Source: an uncultured Saprospiraceae bacterium (GTDB lineage: Bacteria > Bacteroidota > Bacteroidia > Chitinophagales > Saprospiraceae). Taken from it: 33,267 nucleotides of DNA. The stretch lies in the NCBI GenBank assembly GCA_938041325.1, contig CALIAG010000339.1:1-33267 (forward strand), read 5' to 3'. The notes beneath the pieces are model-generated. The model saw only the letters and a list, made by a program, of their open reading frames with translations. It searched no databases and was not told where the DNA came from. Positions 16,825 through 24,783 of the stretch are shown here, piece by piece. The position numbers and the translations under genes were made by a program. How positions within the stretch are numbered: position 1 is the first letter of the stretch; every line of letters begins with the position of its first letter.

Positions 16825-16855
16825 TTAGGTGAGAATAAGGTTTTTATTAAATTTG
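16825..16855 (+). promoter_or_regulatory. Promoter of the oadGAB-like operon
   Basis: TTAG (16825-16828), exactly 19 bases, TAAATTTG (16848-16855). The -7 box is perfect and the -33 box has one mismatch; the predicted start is about 15 bases before the oadG ATG at 16876. Confidence 0.65.
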
Positions 16856-16875
16856 TGTAGAACCAAATTAGATAA

Positions 16876-17184
16876 ATGAGCCAAGATTTAAATACTGCCT
16901 TAATCGTTTTTTTTATTGGGATGACTACCGTTTTTACCATTCTGGCTCTAGTCGTTTTAACAGGCAAAATTCTGATCCGAACAATCAATACTTTTTATCC
17001 CGCTGTTGTCCAATCTCCTGAAATTAAAACTACAGGAGTAAAGGGGCCCAAATCAATTTCAACTAAAAAATTGGCAGCCATCGTTGCTGCGGTAGAAAAT
17101 ATAACAAATGGAAAGGGGAGTATCCAATCCATTGAACCATCCATAGAAGAAGATTCTGAATTGAAAAAGGTTCAGTATCCTTAA
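16876..17184 (+). CDS. oadG: OadG-family gamma subunit of sodium-pumping decarboxylase
   Basis: 102 residues: one N-terminal membrane helix at about 8-32 (ALIVFFIGMTTVFTILALVV, with the family's G-M-T-x-V-F), followed by a cytoplasmic tail containing KLAAIVAAVENI, as in OadG/MmdD subunits. The gamma subunit anchors and assembles the complex and joins the soluble alpha subunit to the membrane beta subunit. It is the first gene of the operon, 17 bases before the alpha subunit gene. The usual zinc-binding His/Asp residues at the extreme C-terminus are not evident. Confidence 0.88.
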   Translation: MSQDLNTALIVFFIGMTTVFTILALVVLTGKILIRTINTFYPAVVQSPEIKTTGVKGPKSISTKKLAAIVAAVENITNGKGSIQSIEPSIEEDSELKKVQYP

Positions 17185-17201
17185 GAAAATAGAAACAGAA
17201 T

Positions 17202-19115
17202 ATGAAGAGAGAACTTAAATTTTGCCTGGTTTACAGAGATATGTGGCAATCTTCTGGAAAATATACACCAAGAGTAGATCAATTATTAAAAGTAGCTGAT
17301 CCGATTATTAAAATGGGCTGTTTTTCAAGGGTGGAGACAAATGGAGGAGGTTTTGAACAAATCAACCTTCTTTATGGGGAGAACCCGAATCAAGCAGTTC
17401 GTCAATGGACTCAACCATTTAATGATGCTGGAATTCAAACGCAAATGCTCGAAAGAGGATTGAATGGAATTCGAATGAGCCCTGTTCCTGCTGATGTTCG
17501 AAGGCTGATGTTTAAGGTCAAAAAAAAGCAAGGCACAGATATCTCCCGTTCCTTTGACGGGTTAAATAATCCTCAAAACCTTGCAAACTCTTTTGCTTTT
17601 GCAAGAGAGGCTGGTATGATTGCTCAAGGAGCATTGAGTTTAACCTATTCACCACTTCACACTGTTGATTATTATATCAATCTTGCAGATCAATATATTG
17701 ATTTAGGAGCTCAAGAGATTTGTATAAAAGATATGGCTGGAATCGGCCGACCAGTGTCTATTGGAAAGATTGTCAAAGGGATTCGCGATCGTCATCCGGA
17801 TATATTAATTCAGTACCATGGTCATTCAACGCCTGGACTATCTGTTGCATCTTCTCTAGAAGCAGCTAGAGCTGGAGCAGACATTATTGATGTGGGAATG
17901 GAACCTTTGTCATGGGGAACAGGTCATGCAGATTTGTTGACCATTCACGCGATGTTTAAAGATGCAGGATTTTCGATTCCGGATGTGGATACACGAGCTT
18001 ATATGGAAGTCCGATCTTTGACACAATCATTTATTGATGACTTCTTAGGTTACTATATCAATCCAAGAAACCGTTTTATGAACTCCTTATTAATTGAGCC
18101 AGGTTTGCCTGGAGGAATGATGGGTTCTTTAATGGCTGATTTAGAGAATAATTTGAAAAGCTTGAATAAGTGGCTTAAAAAGAACAATAAAACGGAATTG
18201 ACACAAGAAGATCTCTTGATCAAATTGTTTGACGAAGTTAAATTCATTTGGCCTAAAATGGGTTATCCGCCATTGGTCACTCCATTCAGTCAGTATGTGA
18301 AGAATGCAGCTTTGATGAACGTTATTCAAATGGAAAAAGGCCGAGAAAGGTGGTCCATGTTAGATGAGAATACCTGGGGAATGTTGACCGGAAATTCTGG
18401 ACAACTGTTAGGACCTTTAGGAGAGGAGTTGATGGCGATTGCCAAAAAGCAAAAAAGAGAATTCTATACCGGGAATCCACAAGATCTGTATCAGGATGAA
18501 TTGGAATTGTTTGCTGAAAACATGGATAAAAGGGGATGGGATTATGGAGAGGACGATGAAGAATTAATGGAATATGCGATGCATCCCACCCAATACGAAG
18601 ATTATAAATCTGGAAAAGCAAAAGAACGGTTTTTAAAGGATTTAGAAGAAAGAAAAGCGAAGAAAGAAGGGGAAAGTTCGGCTGCTGTAATTCCAGTTCC
18701 ATCCACTGCAACTCCTGCAGTCAACCTTCAACCCAAAAATCTTACGATTGATGTTGATGGTGAATCTTTTAACGTCACTGTTTCTTATAATGATGGAGAT
18801 GGTCAAGCTGTGGTCAATAATACAACTGCAGCTCCTGTTCCTGTCAATCAAACTCCTGCGCCAAAACCTAAGTCGAACGGCAATGTCCAGGAAATTACTG
18901 CACCACTTGAAGGAAAGTTTTTCTTAACCAGAGAGTCTTCGGAAATTCCCATCAAAGTAGGAGATACGATTACTGCAGGTGATACGATTGCCTACATTGA
19001 ATCCATGAAGGTAATCAATGCCATCTCTGCTGATAAGAGTGGAAAAATAGTTGAAATTGTAGCTCGACATGGTGAAGAGATTGAAGAAGACGATGTGATT
19101 TTAACCATTGGATAG
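17202..19115 (+). CDS. oadA: Carboxyltransferase/biotin-carrier alpha subunit, OadA-like
   Basis: 637 residues. N-terminal TIM-barrel carboxyltransferase: metal-ligand Asp12 in YRDMWQS, Lys176 in CIKDMAG (the lysine that is carbamylated in the family), the HGH metal pair His206/His208, and Thr240 at the catalytic threonine position. A conserved-carboxylase region follows, then an acidic and Pro/Ala linker, and a biotinyl domain with Lys603 in ESMKVIN, 34 residues from the end as expected. It transfers CO2 from a carboxylic acid, probably oxaloacetate, to biotin for Na+-coupled decarboxylation by the beta subunit. Several active-site surroundings differ from typical OadA (TGHA where TSQP is usual; HSTPG for HDTSG), so the true substrate could differ. 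Confidence 0.88.
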   Translation: MKRELKFCLVYRDMWQSSGKYTPRVDQLLKVADPIIKMGCFSRVETNGGGFEQINLLYGENPNQAVRQWTQPFNDAGIQTQMLERGLNGIRMSPVPADVRRLMFKVKKKQGTDISRSFDGLNNPQNLANSFAFAREAGMIAQGALSLTYSPLHTVDYYINLADQYIDLGAQEICIKDMAGIGRPVSIGKIVKGIRDRHPDILIQYHGHSTPGLSVASSLEAARAGADIIDVGMEPLSWGTGHADLLTIHAMFKDAGFSIPDVDTRAYMEVRSLTQSFIDDFLGYYINPRNRFMNSLLIEPGLPGGMMGSLMADLENNLKSLNKWLKKNNKTELTQEDLLIKLFDEVKFIWPKMGYPPLVTPFSQYVKNAALMNVIQMEKGRERWSMLDENTWGMLTGNSGQLLGPLGEELMAIAKKQKREFYTGNPQDLYQDELELFAENMDKRGWDYGEDDEELMEYAMHPTQYEDYKSGKAKERFLKDLEERKAKKEGESSAAVIPVPSTATPAVNLQPKNLTIDVDGESFNVTVSYNDGDGQAVVNNTTAAPVPVNQTPAPKPKSNGNVQEITAPLEGKFFLTRESSEIPIKVGDTITAGDTIAYIESMKVINAISADKSGKIVEIVARHGEEIEEDDVILTIG

Positions 19116-19167
19116 TGCAAGAATTAGGGACCTTTTGCTTTTAATAAAATAACCAACTTTCCTAAGA

Positions 19168-20373
19168 ATGAATATACTTGAGAGGCTGTATGACATGACT
19201 GCGTTTGGAGAATTGATAGAGGCTCCTGCTTCTTTATTCATGCTTCTGATTGGCTTCCTTTTATTGTATCTAGGCATCCACAAAAAATATGAACCCTTGC
19301 TTTTGGTGCCAATTGCATTTGGGGTTTTATTGGCCAACTTTCCTGGCGGAAATATGAGTGTGACGGCTGCCACCGCTGAAAACGGTATTGATCATTTGAC
19401 GATAATTGAAATCGCAAAAGATCATGGCATCATGAATATGCTTTATTACACGCTTATAAAAACAGGGCTATTGCCTCCATTGATTTTCATGGGAGTTGGT
19501 GCATTGACGGATTTTGGCCCTATGCTTCGGAATCTTAAGCTGGCCTTTTTTGGTGCCGCCGCACAGATAGGAATATTTTCAGTTTTATTTGCGGCAGTGG
19601 CAATGGGTTTTACCATTCAAGAGGCTGGTGCACTTGGGATAATTGGAGGCGCAGATGGCCCAACCGCTATTTACACCAGTATCATTTTAGCTCCACATTT
19701 ATTGGGTCCAATTGCAATCGCAGCCTACTCTTACATGGCGCTGGTTCCAGTGATCATACCTTTTGTTGTACGGTATACTGTGACAACGGAAGAGCTTAAG
19801 ATCAATATGAAAAAGCAAGAAAAATTGTTTCCAAATAAAGTGGTGATCAAAAATTTACGTTTGGTAAAAATTGTGTTTCCAATTGTTTTGGCAACCTTGG
19901 TATCTATATTAGTTCCATCTTCTGTTCCTCTAGTTGGGATGCTGCTTTTTGGAAATCTGATCAAAGAAATCGGTACGGAAACCAACCGTTTATTCAAAGC
20001 CGCTTCAGAAACAATTATGAATACTGCGACCATTTTCCTTGGCTTAACTGTTGGAGGAACAATGACCGCCTCTACATTCTTAAATAGTGAAACATTAATG
20101 ATAGTGGTTGGTGGATTTATCGCTTTTGCGATTTCTATTTTTGGCGGAATTATGGCGGTAAAAATTTATAACATTTTCTCAAAGAAGAAAATAAATCCAT
20201 TGATTGGTGCAACAGGTTTGAGTGCCGTACCCATGGCTTCGAGGGTAGCGAATGAAATCGCATTGAAGCACGATTCCAATAACCATATTTTGCAATATGC
20301 AATGTCCAGCAATATCTCTGGCGTTATTGGTTCTGCCGTAGCAGCAGGAGTATTGATCTCCTTTTTGAGCTAG
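19168..20373 (+). CDS. oadB: Na+-translocating decarboxylase beta subunit
   Basis: 401-residue integral membrane protein with nine or so hydrophobic helices. It shows the family's key motif GIIGGADGPTAIY with Asp163 (the sodium-binding Asp of OadB), the GALTDFGPML loop near residue 111-120 and the GATGLSAVPMASRVAN segment near the C-terminus. It decarboxylates the carboxybiotin on the alpha subunit and pumps Na+ outwards. It completes the gamma-alpha-beta operon, 52 bases after the alpha gene. The oad operon gives this organism a decarboxylation-driven sodium gradient, consistent with marine or sodium-using physiology. No terminator was seen after it. Confidence 0.95.
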   Translation: MNILERLYDMTAFGELIEAPASLFMLLIGFLLLYLGIHKKYEPLLLVPIAFGVLLANFPGGNMSVTAATAENGIDHLTIIEIAKDHGIMNMLYYTLIKTGLLPPLIFMGVGALTDFGPMLRNLKLAFFGAAAQIGIFSVLFAAVAMGFTIQEAGALGIIGGADGPTAIYTSIILAPHLLGPIAIAAYSYMALVPVIIPFVVRYTVTTEELKINMKKQEKLFPNKVVIKNLRLVKIVFPIVLATLVSILVPSSVPLVGMLLFGNLIKEIGTETNRLFKAASETIMNTATIFLGLTVGGTMTASTFLNSETLMIVVGGFIAFAISIFGGIMAVKIYNIFSKKKINPLIGATGLSAVPMASRVANEIALKHDSNNHILQYAMSSNISGVIGSAVAAGVLISFLS

Positions 20374-20416
20374 GAGATCAAAATTTCTAGTTCTATTGAA
20401 TTTTATATATTGGGTC

Positions 20417-21964
20417 TTAATCGACCAACTCCTTCATCACTTCGAATGGAGCAATTAGCTTTCCAGTTTCCTTTGTACTATTGGTTTTCTTTCCTGTGCG
20501 ATTTAACATTTCGTAAGCTTCTTTTGTAGTCAAAGAAGGTTTGATTGCTTTCATCACACCAACGAGTCCTGCAACATAAGGCGTCGCCATTGAGGTTCCA
20601 TTGAAAAAGGCATATTTGTTATTCGGAATGGTTGAGTAAATCGCAACGCCAGGAGCGGCAACACCCATTTTTACATCTTGTACAAAGTTCGAAAAGGAAG
20701 CTCTATTTAAAGCCGTATCGATTGCACTGACAGTAATAATACCAGGCGTATTTGCTGGTGAATAATCTTTTGCATTTTTATTGCTATTTCCAGCTGCCGC
20801 CAATACAATTGCTCCTTTTTTATTTGCATATTCAATCGCATTTTGATATCCTTTTTGTCTTACGGAATTCGAAGGTCCACCCAAAGACATAGAGATAACA
20901 TCAGCGCCATTATCCGCAGCTTTTATAATGCCTTCAATAATGGTTCTTTGCGTTCCTCCTCCAAAACTATTCAACACAGAAATACTGGTTATTTCAACAA
21001 AATTATTATTATTTCCAAAAGATGCTATACCCACACCGTTGTTTGAAACGGCACCGGCAATTCCTGCACAGTGCGTACCATGTCCCATCCCGTCTTTATC
21101 ATACGTAGCACTCAAAGATTTATAATTGGCTTTAATATCCTCATGTTTTGCATCGACGCCTGTATCCAGAATATATACTCGTGCTTTTCGCTTAGGTTTT
21201 ACATCTTTTAATAAGTCATATAGTTTATCAACTTCCATTGCATCAAATCCCCAAAGTTTGTTGATAGAAGGATCATTTACCCCATAATTTCTTTTCGCAT
21301 TGGAATAACTTCCCTCGCTAATTCCAGGATCATCTAAAGTGATTTTCTCATTTGGTTCAACCCAATCTACATGACCTGAATTATTTAACTCATTCATAAT
21401 ATCACTGATGGCCGCCGAATGCTTTGCAGGTACGTCAACAACAAAATAATCGTCTAAATCAGTATCGTCTTTCCAGAAAGGATCAAAAGCTCTTTCTGCA
21501 GATAGATTGTATTTATCCAGTATTGATTGAATAGAAGAAAGTTCTTTGCCATTTGAAATTTCTAAAAGTAATTCACCTTCCTGGTCATATTCAATTTGTT
21601 CTGTCGAAATGGAGTTTGAAGTAGCTTTCGCAAAACTCTCTGTAAGGAAATTGAAATAAAAGAAATGGAAGAAAATATATCCAACAGCCAACAAACTCCA
21701 AAATGCAGCTTGTTTCTTTCTAATAAATCCAAAAGTTTGAGACACGATTCCCAAAACCATTAAATCTCGGAACAATACGGATAATTTAGTGGTAAACTCT
21801 GCATCAGCAAAAGCCAAAGTCATCGCATAAACAAGGAATCCTCCGAGAAAAGCGGTACTGCACAGTTTGCTCTTAGCAGGCTGATTTTGGTAGTAAAACC
21901 AAAGAATCAAGCCTAAAAGGCTAACTCCAAAACTGATGGGATACAATATATTAAGCATAATCAT
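20417..21964 (-). CDS. Membrane-anchored subtilisin-like serine protease (S8)
   Basis: 515 residues. The first 110 hold four predicted membrane helices (about 6-25, 36-53, 61-80, 86-107) instead of a cleavable signal peptide. A propeptide-like region follows at about 125-210 (strands and helices with HVDWVEPNE, like inhibitor I9). The S8 catalytic domain has Asp267 (ILDTGVD), His295 (GHGTHCAG), oxyanion Asn393 (AAAGNSN) and Ser458 (NGTSMATPYVAG), all present. The protease faces one side of the inner membrane; which side cannot be fixed, but four helices put both ends on the same face. There is no T9SS domain. Starts at 21964 or 21958 are equivalent. The gene converges with oadB. Confidence 0.93.
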   Translation of the reverse strand: MIMLNILYPISFGVSLLGLILWFYYQNQPAKSKLCSTAFLGGFLVYAMTLAFADAEFTTKLSVLFRDLMVLGIVSQTFGFIRKKQAAFWSLLAVGYIFFHFFYFNFLTESFAKATSNSISTEQIEYDQEGELLLEISNGKELSSIQSILDKYNLSAERAFDPFWKDDTDLDDYFVVDVPAKHSAAISDIMNELNNSGHVDWVEPNEKITLDDPGISEGSYSNAKRNYGVNDPSINKLWGFDAMEVDKLYDLLKDVKPKRKARVYILDTGVDAKHEDIKANYKSLSATYDKDGMGHGTHCAGIAGAVSNNGVGIASFGNNNNFVEITSISVLNSFGGGTQRTIIEGIIKAADNGADVISMSLGGPSNSVRQKGYQNAIEYANKKGAIVLAAAGNSNKNAKDYSPANTPGIITVSAIDTALNRASFSNFVQDVKMGVAAPGVAIYSTIPNNKYAFFNGTSMATPYVAGLVGVMKAIKPSLTTKEAYEMLNRTGKKTNSTKETGKLIAPFEVMKELVD

Positions 21965-22289
21965 AATTTTCTAAAGCTGAATGTTCTCTTCCGATAGTTG
22001 TTTAAACGGAAAGAAATTCTCAATCCATTTTATTTTCGTCTTTATAACGAAATTTCTACTCTTTCAATATACCTAAACTAGCATCAAAGCTCAAATTAGT
22101 AGGATAATCTAGCCAAAATATAAGACGAAAATCGAATATTTGGGGATAAGTCGCTCTTAATAACTTATTCTATTAACGATTATACTGAAAATTATACCTT
22201 ATTAGAAGGTCAATTATCAATAAGCTTTTTACCTTTACGCCACCAAATAGACCCTAAAATTCTAATAATTATAATTAATCAAAAATTTT
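21965..22289. other. Divergent promoter region between protease and aldolase genes
   Basis: No gene seen. TACCTTTA (22230-22237) is a one-mismatch -7 box about 50 bases before the aldolase ATG; no -33 partner was found. Confidence 0.4.
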
Positions 22290-23372
22290 ATGTCTACAAC
22301 TACTGCTACTAGATTTCGACCAGGTGTACTATGGGGCGATGAAGTTACCGAACTTTTCAATTTTGCAAATGAGAATAATTTTGCAATTCCAGCTGTAAAT
22401 GTCGTTGGAACAAACTCAATTAATGCTGTTTTAGAAACTGCAAGAGCGGTTAATTCCCCAGTTATTATTCAGTTTTCAAATGGCGGAGCAAAATTTACTG
22501 CCGGAGGTGCTTTATCTAATGAAGATGAACAAGCTGCGATTCTAGGTGGAATATCTGGAGCTATGCACGTACATTCGATGGCTAAGGCCTATGGCGTAAC
22601 TGTTGTATTGCATACAGACCACTGTGCTAAAAAGTTATTGCCTTGGATTGATGGCTTAATGACAGCTGGTGAGCGTTTTTATGTTTCTCGAGGGTATCCT
22701 TTGTATTCTTCGCACATGATCGATCTTTCTGAAGAACCGATTGAGGAGAATATTGAAATCTGTGAGGAATATCTAAAGAGAATGGATAAGATCGGAATGA
22801 CACTTGAAATAGAATTGGGTGTAACTGGAGGAGAAGAAGATGGTGTGGATAACACAGATGTTGATAGTTCGAAGTTGTATACTCAGCCAGAAGAAGTCGC
22901 TTATGCATATGAGCGATTGAGTAAAATCAGTAATAAGTTCACAATTGCTGCGGCATTTGGAAATGTTCACGGAGTTTACAAACCAGGTAATGTTGAGTTG
23001 AAACCAATCATTTTGAAAAATTCTCAAGATTTTGTAAAAGAGAAATTCAAAACAGGAGAGCAACCAATAAATTTTGTTTTCCATGGAGGTTCAGGTTCTT
23101 CTCGAGAAGAAATAAGAGAGGCGATTGAGTATGGTGCAATCAAGATGAATATTGACACGGATATGCAATGGGCATTTTGGGATGGAGTAAGAAATTACTA
23201 CGAAGGAAAAAGAGATTACATGCAAGCTCAAATTGGAAATCCGGATGGTGATGACAAACCGAACAAAAAGAACTACGATCCACGAAAATGGTTGAGAGCA
23301 GCAGAAGTTTCATTTGTTGAACGTCTGAAATTGGCTTTCGAAGATTTGAATTGCATTAACAAAAATGCTTAG
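22290..23372 (+). CDS. fbaA: Class II fructose-bisphosphate aldolase
   Basis: Cleaves fructose 1,6-bisphosphate to dihydroxyacetone phosphate and glyceraldehyde 3-phosphate in glycolysis, and the reverse in gluconeogenesis; zinc-dependent, cytoplasmic. 360 residues, class IIA (FbaA) length. Motifs: AIPAVNVVGTNS near the N-terminus, VVLHTDHC with Asp110 as catalytic acid and His111 as zinc ligand, ELGVTGGEEDGVDN, FGNVHGVYKPGN with a zinc His, and VFHGGSGSS for phosphate binding. The C-terminal SFVERLKLAFEDLN is intact. Monocistronic, with its own intrinsic terminator. Confidence 0.97.
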   Translation: MSTTTATRFRPGVLWGDEVTELFNFANENNFAIPAVNVVGTNSINAVLETARAVNSPVIIQFSNGGAKFTAGGALSNEDEQAAILGGISGAMHVHSMAKAYGVTVVLHTDHCAKKLLPWIDGLMTAGERFYVSRGYPLYSSHMIDLSEEPIEENIEICEEYLKRMDKIGMTLEIELGVTGGEEDGVDNTDVDSSKLYTQPEEVAYAYERLSKISNKFTIAAAFGNVHGVYKPGNVELKPIILKNSQDFVKEKFKTGEQPINFVFHGGSGSSREEIREAIEYGAIKMNIDTDMQWAFWDGVRNYYEGKRDYMQAQIGNPDGDDKPNKKNYDPRKWLRAAEVSFVERLKLAFEDLNCINKNA

Positions 23373-23410
23373 TTCGAAACGATCATTCGTGGTCTAAATA
23401 AAAATAATAT

Positions 23411-23442
23411 AAAAGGTCAGTAGAATTCTGCTGGCCTTTTTT
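23411..23442 (+). terminator. Intrinsic terminator of fbaA
   Basis: 10-bp stem (23411-23420 with 23431-23440, one G-U pair) with a 10-base loop, followed by a T run. Confidence 0.88.
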
Positions 23443-23457
23443 AAGAATTGAATTAAA

Positions 23458-24066
23458 ATGTCGGCAGAAAAAGGATTGCAGATTAGTTATCAGAACAATG
23501 ATTCCAAAGGATGTCGGGACTCGTTTATCGCTACGTTTTGGGAAAACAAAATGAAGCTATCAGTTCCTTATGTCAGAGAAGACTATCAGGATTTTCAATT
23601 CAATGCGATTTATAAAAATTACTATTCTATTGATGAGTTTGATAAAGGGATCCGCACCTTTTACAAAAAATCTGACCATGAAATTTTTACACGTTTAGAA
23701 AATGTGAAGTTTGGTACCAACGCTGTACAAGAAGACATTTATCGATTTGCAGTTGTCGAAGATTATGTGAAATTTCATGGATACCATTTATTGAAAGTAG
23801 AGAAATACAATAAATCAGATACCCGCCACAAAGCGCTAGTTATTGATAAATACCAATTGATTCACCTACCTGATATGGGAAAGTATTTGGATGAAAAACA
23901 TTGGTCTAAATTGGGCGATCTGACATTTCTCAGCTACAATCATCTTCCTGATTATTACAAAAAATATCGGTTTATAGCTAGAAAAGAACACGGAAGCAAC
24001 AGGGGCTTGTTGATGGAATTCGAAGTTACGAGTGTGGAAGTTGTATCGCTTGCATCAACGATGTAA
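23458..24066 (+). CDS. Hypothetical soluble protein, 202 aa
   Basis: No family recognised. 202 residues, no signal peptide or membrane segment, rich in Tyr, Lys and Asp/Glu. Visible segments include SKGCRDSFIATFWENKMK, DIYRFAVVEDYVKFHGYHLL and a C-terminal GLLMEFEVTSVEVV strand. It starts at ATG 23458, 16 bases after the fbaA terminator, so it needs its own promoter or readthrough. An inverted repeat begins at its stop codon (24059-24127). Confidence 0.7.
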   Translation: MSAEKGLQISYQNNDSKGCRDSFIATFWENKMKLSVPYVREDYQDFQFNAIYKNYYSIDEFDKGIRTFYKKSDHEIFTRLENVKFGTNAVQEDIYRFAVVEDYVKFHGYHLLKVEKYNKSDTRHKALVIDKYQLIHLPDMGKYLDEKHWSKLGDLTFLSYNHLPDYYKKYRFIARKEHGSNRGLLMEFEVTSVEVVSLASTM

Positions 24067-24127
24067 AGAGATGGTGACTTAAAATTGAATACATTCTTGA
24101 TCCTCGATAACCATATTCTTTACATCG
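24059..24127. repeat. Inverted repeat at the 3' end of the hypothetical gene
   Basis: A 10-base arm (24059-24068, spanning the stop codon) is exactly complementary to 24118-24127; the match continues imperfectly inward to 24076/24110. There is no T run, so it is not a standard terminator. It lies between convergent genes. Confidence 0.45.
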
Positions 24128-24170
24128 CTGATATCTTTATTCGATAAATCCAATTATAATCTTCGTTGTT

Positions 24171-24680
24171 TTAATTTTGAAGCTCTTCTCCTTCAACCTG
24201 AGCAATTGCTTTTGCAGCTTCCATCCGGGTTAACCAATTCATATGAACCAGGACATCAATCATCTTTTTGTTACACCATTCTTCCATCTTGCCAAAGTTG
24301 TGCATTACAATATGTTGTCCTTCTTTTGTCGAGCAGGATGATGTATTTAGATTATGGGTTATAAAAAGTTGAGTTCCATCTGAGGTGTTTATTGATGATG
24401 ATAAACCATTATGAAAAATTGACGCACTAGAACCAACAATTGAAATTAAATTCCAAGAATCCCCTACAGCGTCGATTGTAGACTGGGTACCATCGGAATT
24501 ATATAGCGTAGCAGAATTGAAATTCACATGAATCGTGGAGAATGTGCCATCAAAATTTCTTACCGTTAAGTTGTTCCTGTTATGAGTAACCCTGCTTAGA
24601 GTATAGTCATTTTGATTTACTTGAGCAAAAGTTTCAGATGCTGCAAAAAGGAGGAGTAAAAAGAAGATTTGAGTTTTCAT
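24171..24680 (-). CDS. Secreted hypothetical protein with beta-repeats
   Basis: 169 residues. Signal peptide 1-20 ending ETFAQ. The next hundred residues consist of short strand-turn repeats of the type (F/S)DGT(F/Q)-S-hydrophobic (DGTFSTIHV, DGTQSTIDA, DGTQLFITH), like a small beta-solenoid or propeller blade array. The last 50 residues are helical (MEEWCNKKMIDVLVHMNWLTRMEAAKAI). There are two Cys in the mature part (CSTKEG and EWCNKK). No sorting domain. No family recognised. It is encoded downstream of dnaG on the same strand, 103 bases away, with an AATAGC-centred hairpin between. Confidence 0.7.
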   Translation of the reverse strand: MKTQIFFLLLLFAASETFAQVNQNDYTLSRVTHNRNNLTVRNFDGTFSTIHVNFNSATLYNSDGTQSTIDAVGDSWNLISIVGSSASIFHNGLSSSINTSDGTQLFITHNLNTSSCSTKEGQHIVMHNFGKMEEWCNKKMIDVLVHMNWLTRMEAAKAIAQVEGEELQN

Positions 24681-24783
24681 ATTTTTTCTTCTTAATATAC
24701 AAAAAATAATTCATAATAGCAATGCTATTACGGTTAATAGTGTAGCTTTTTAGGAAAGAATGCCTATATAAGGTCCTGAATTC

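Noticed and set aside
18322-18711. 129-codon open frame antisense to the oadA-like gene
   Set aside because: It mirrors codon bias of the real gene and shows no protein features.
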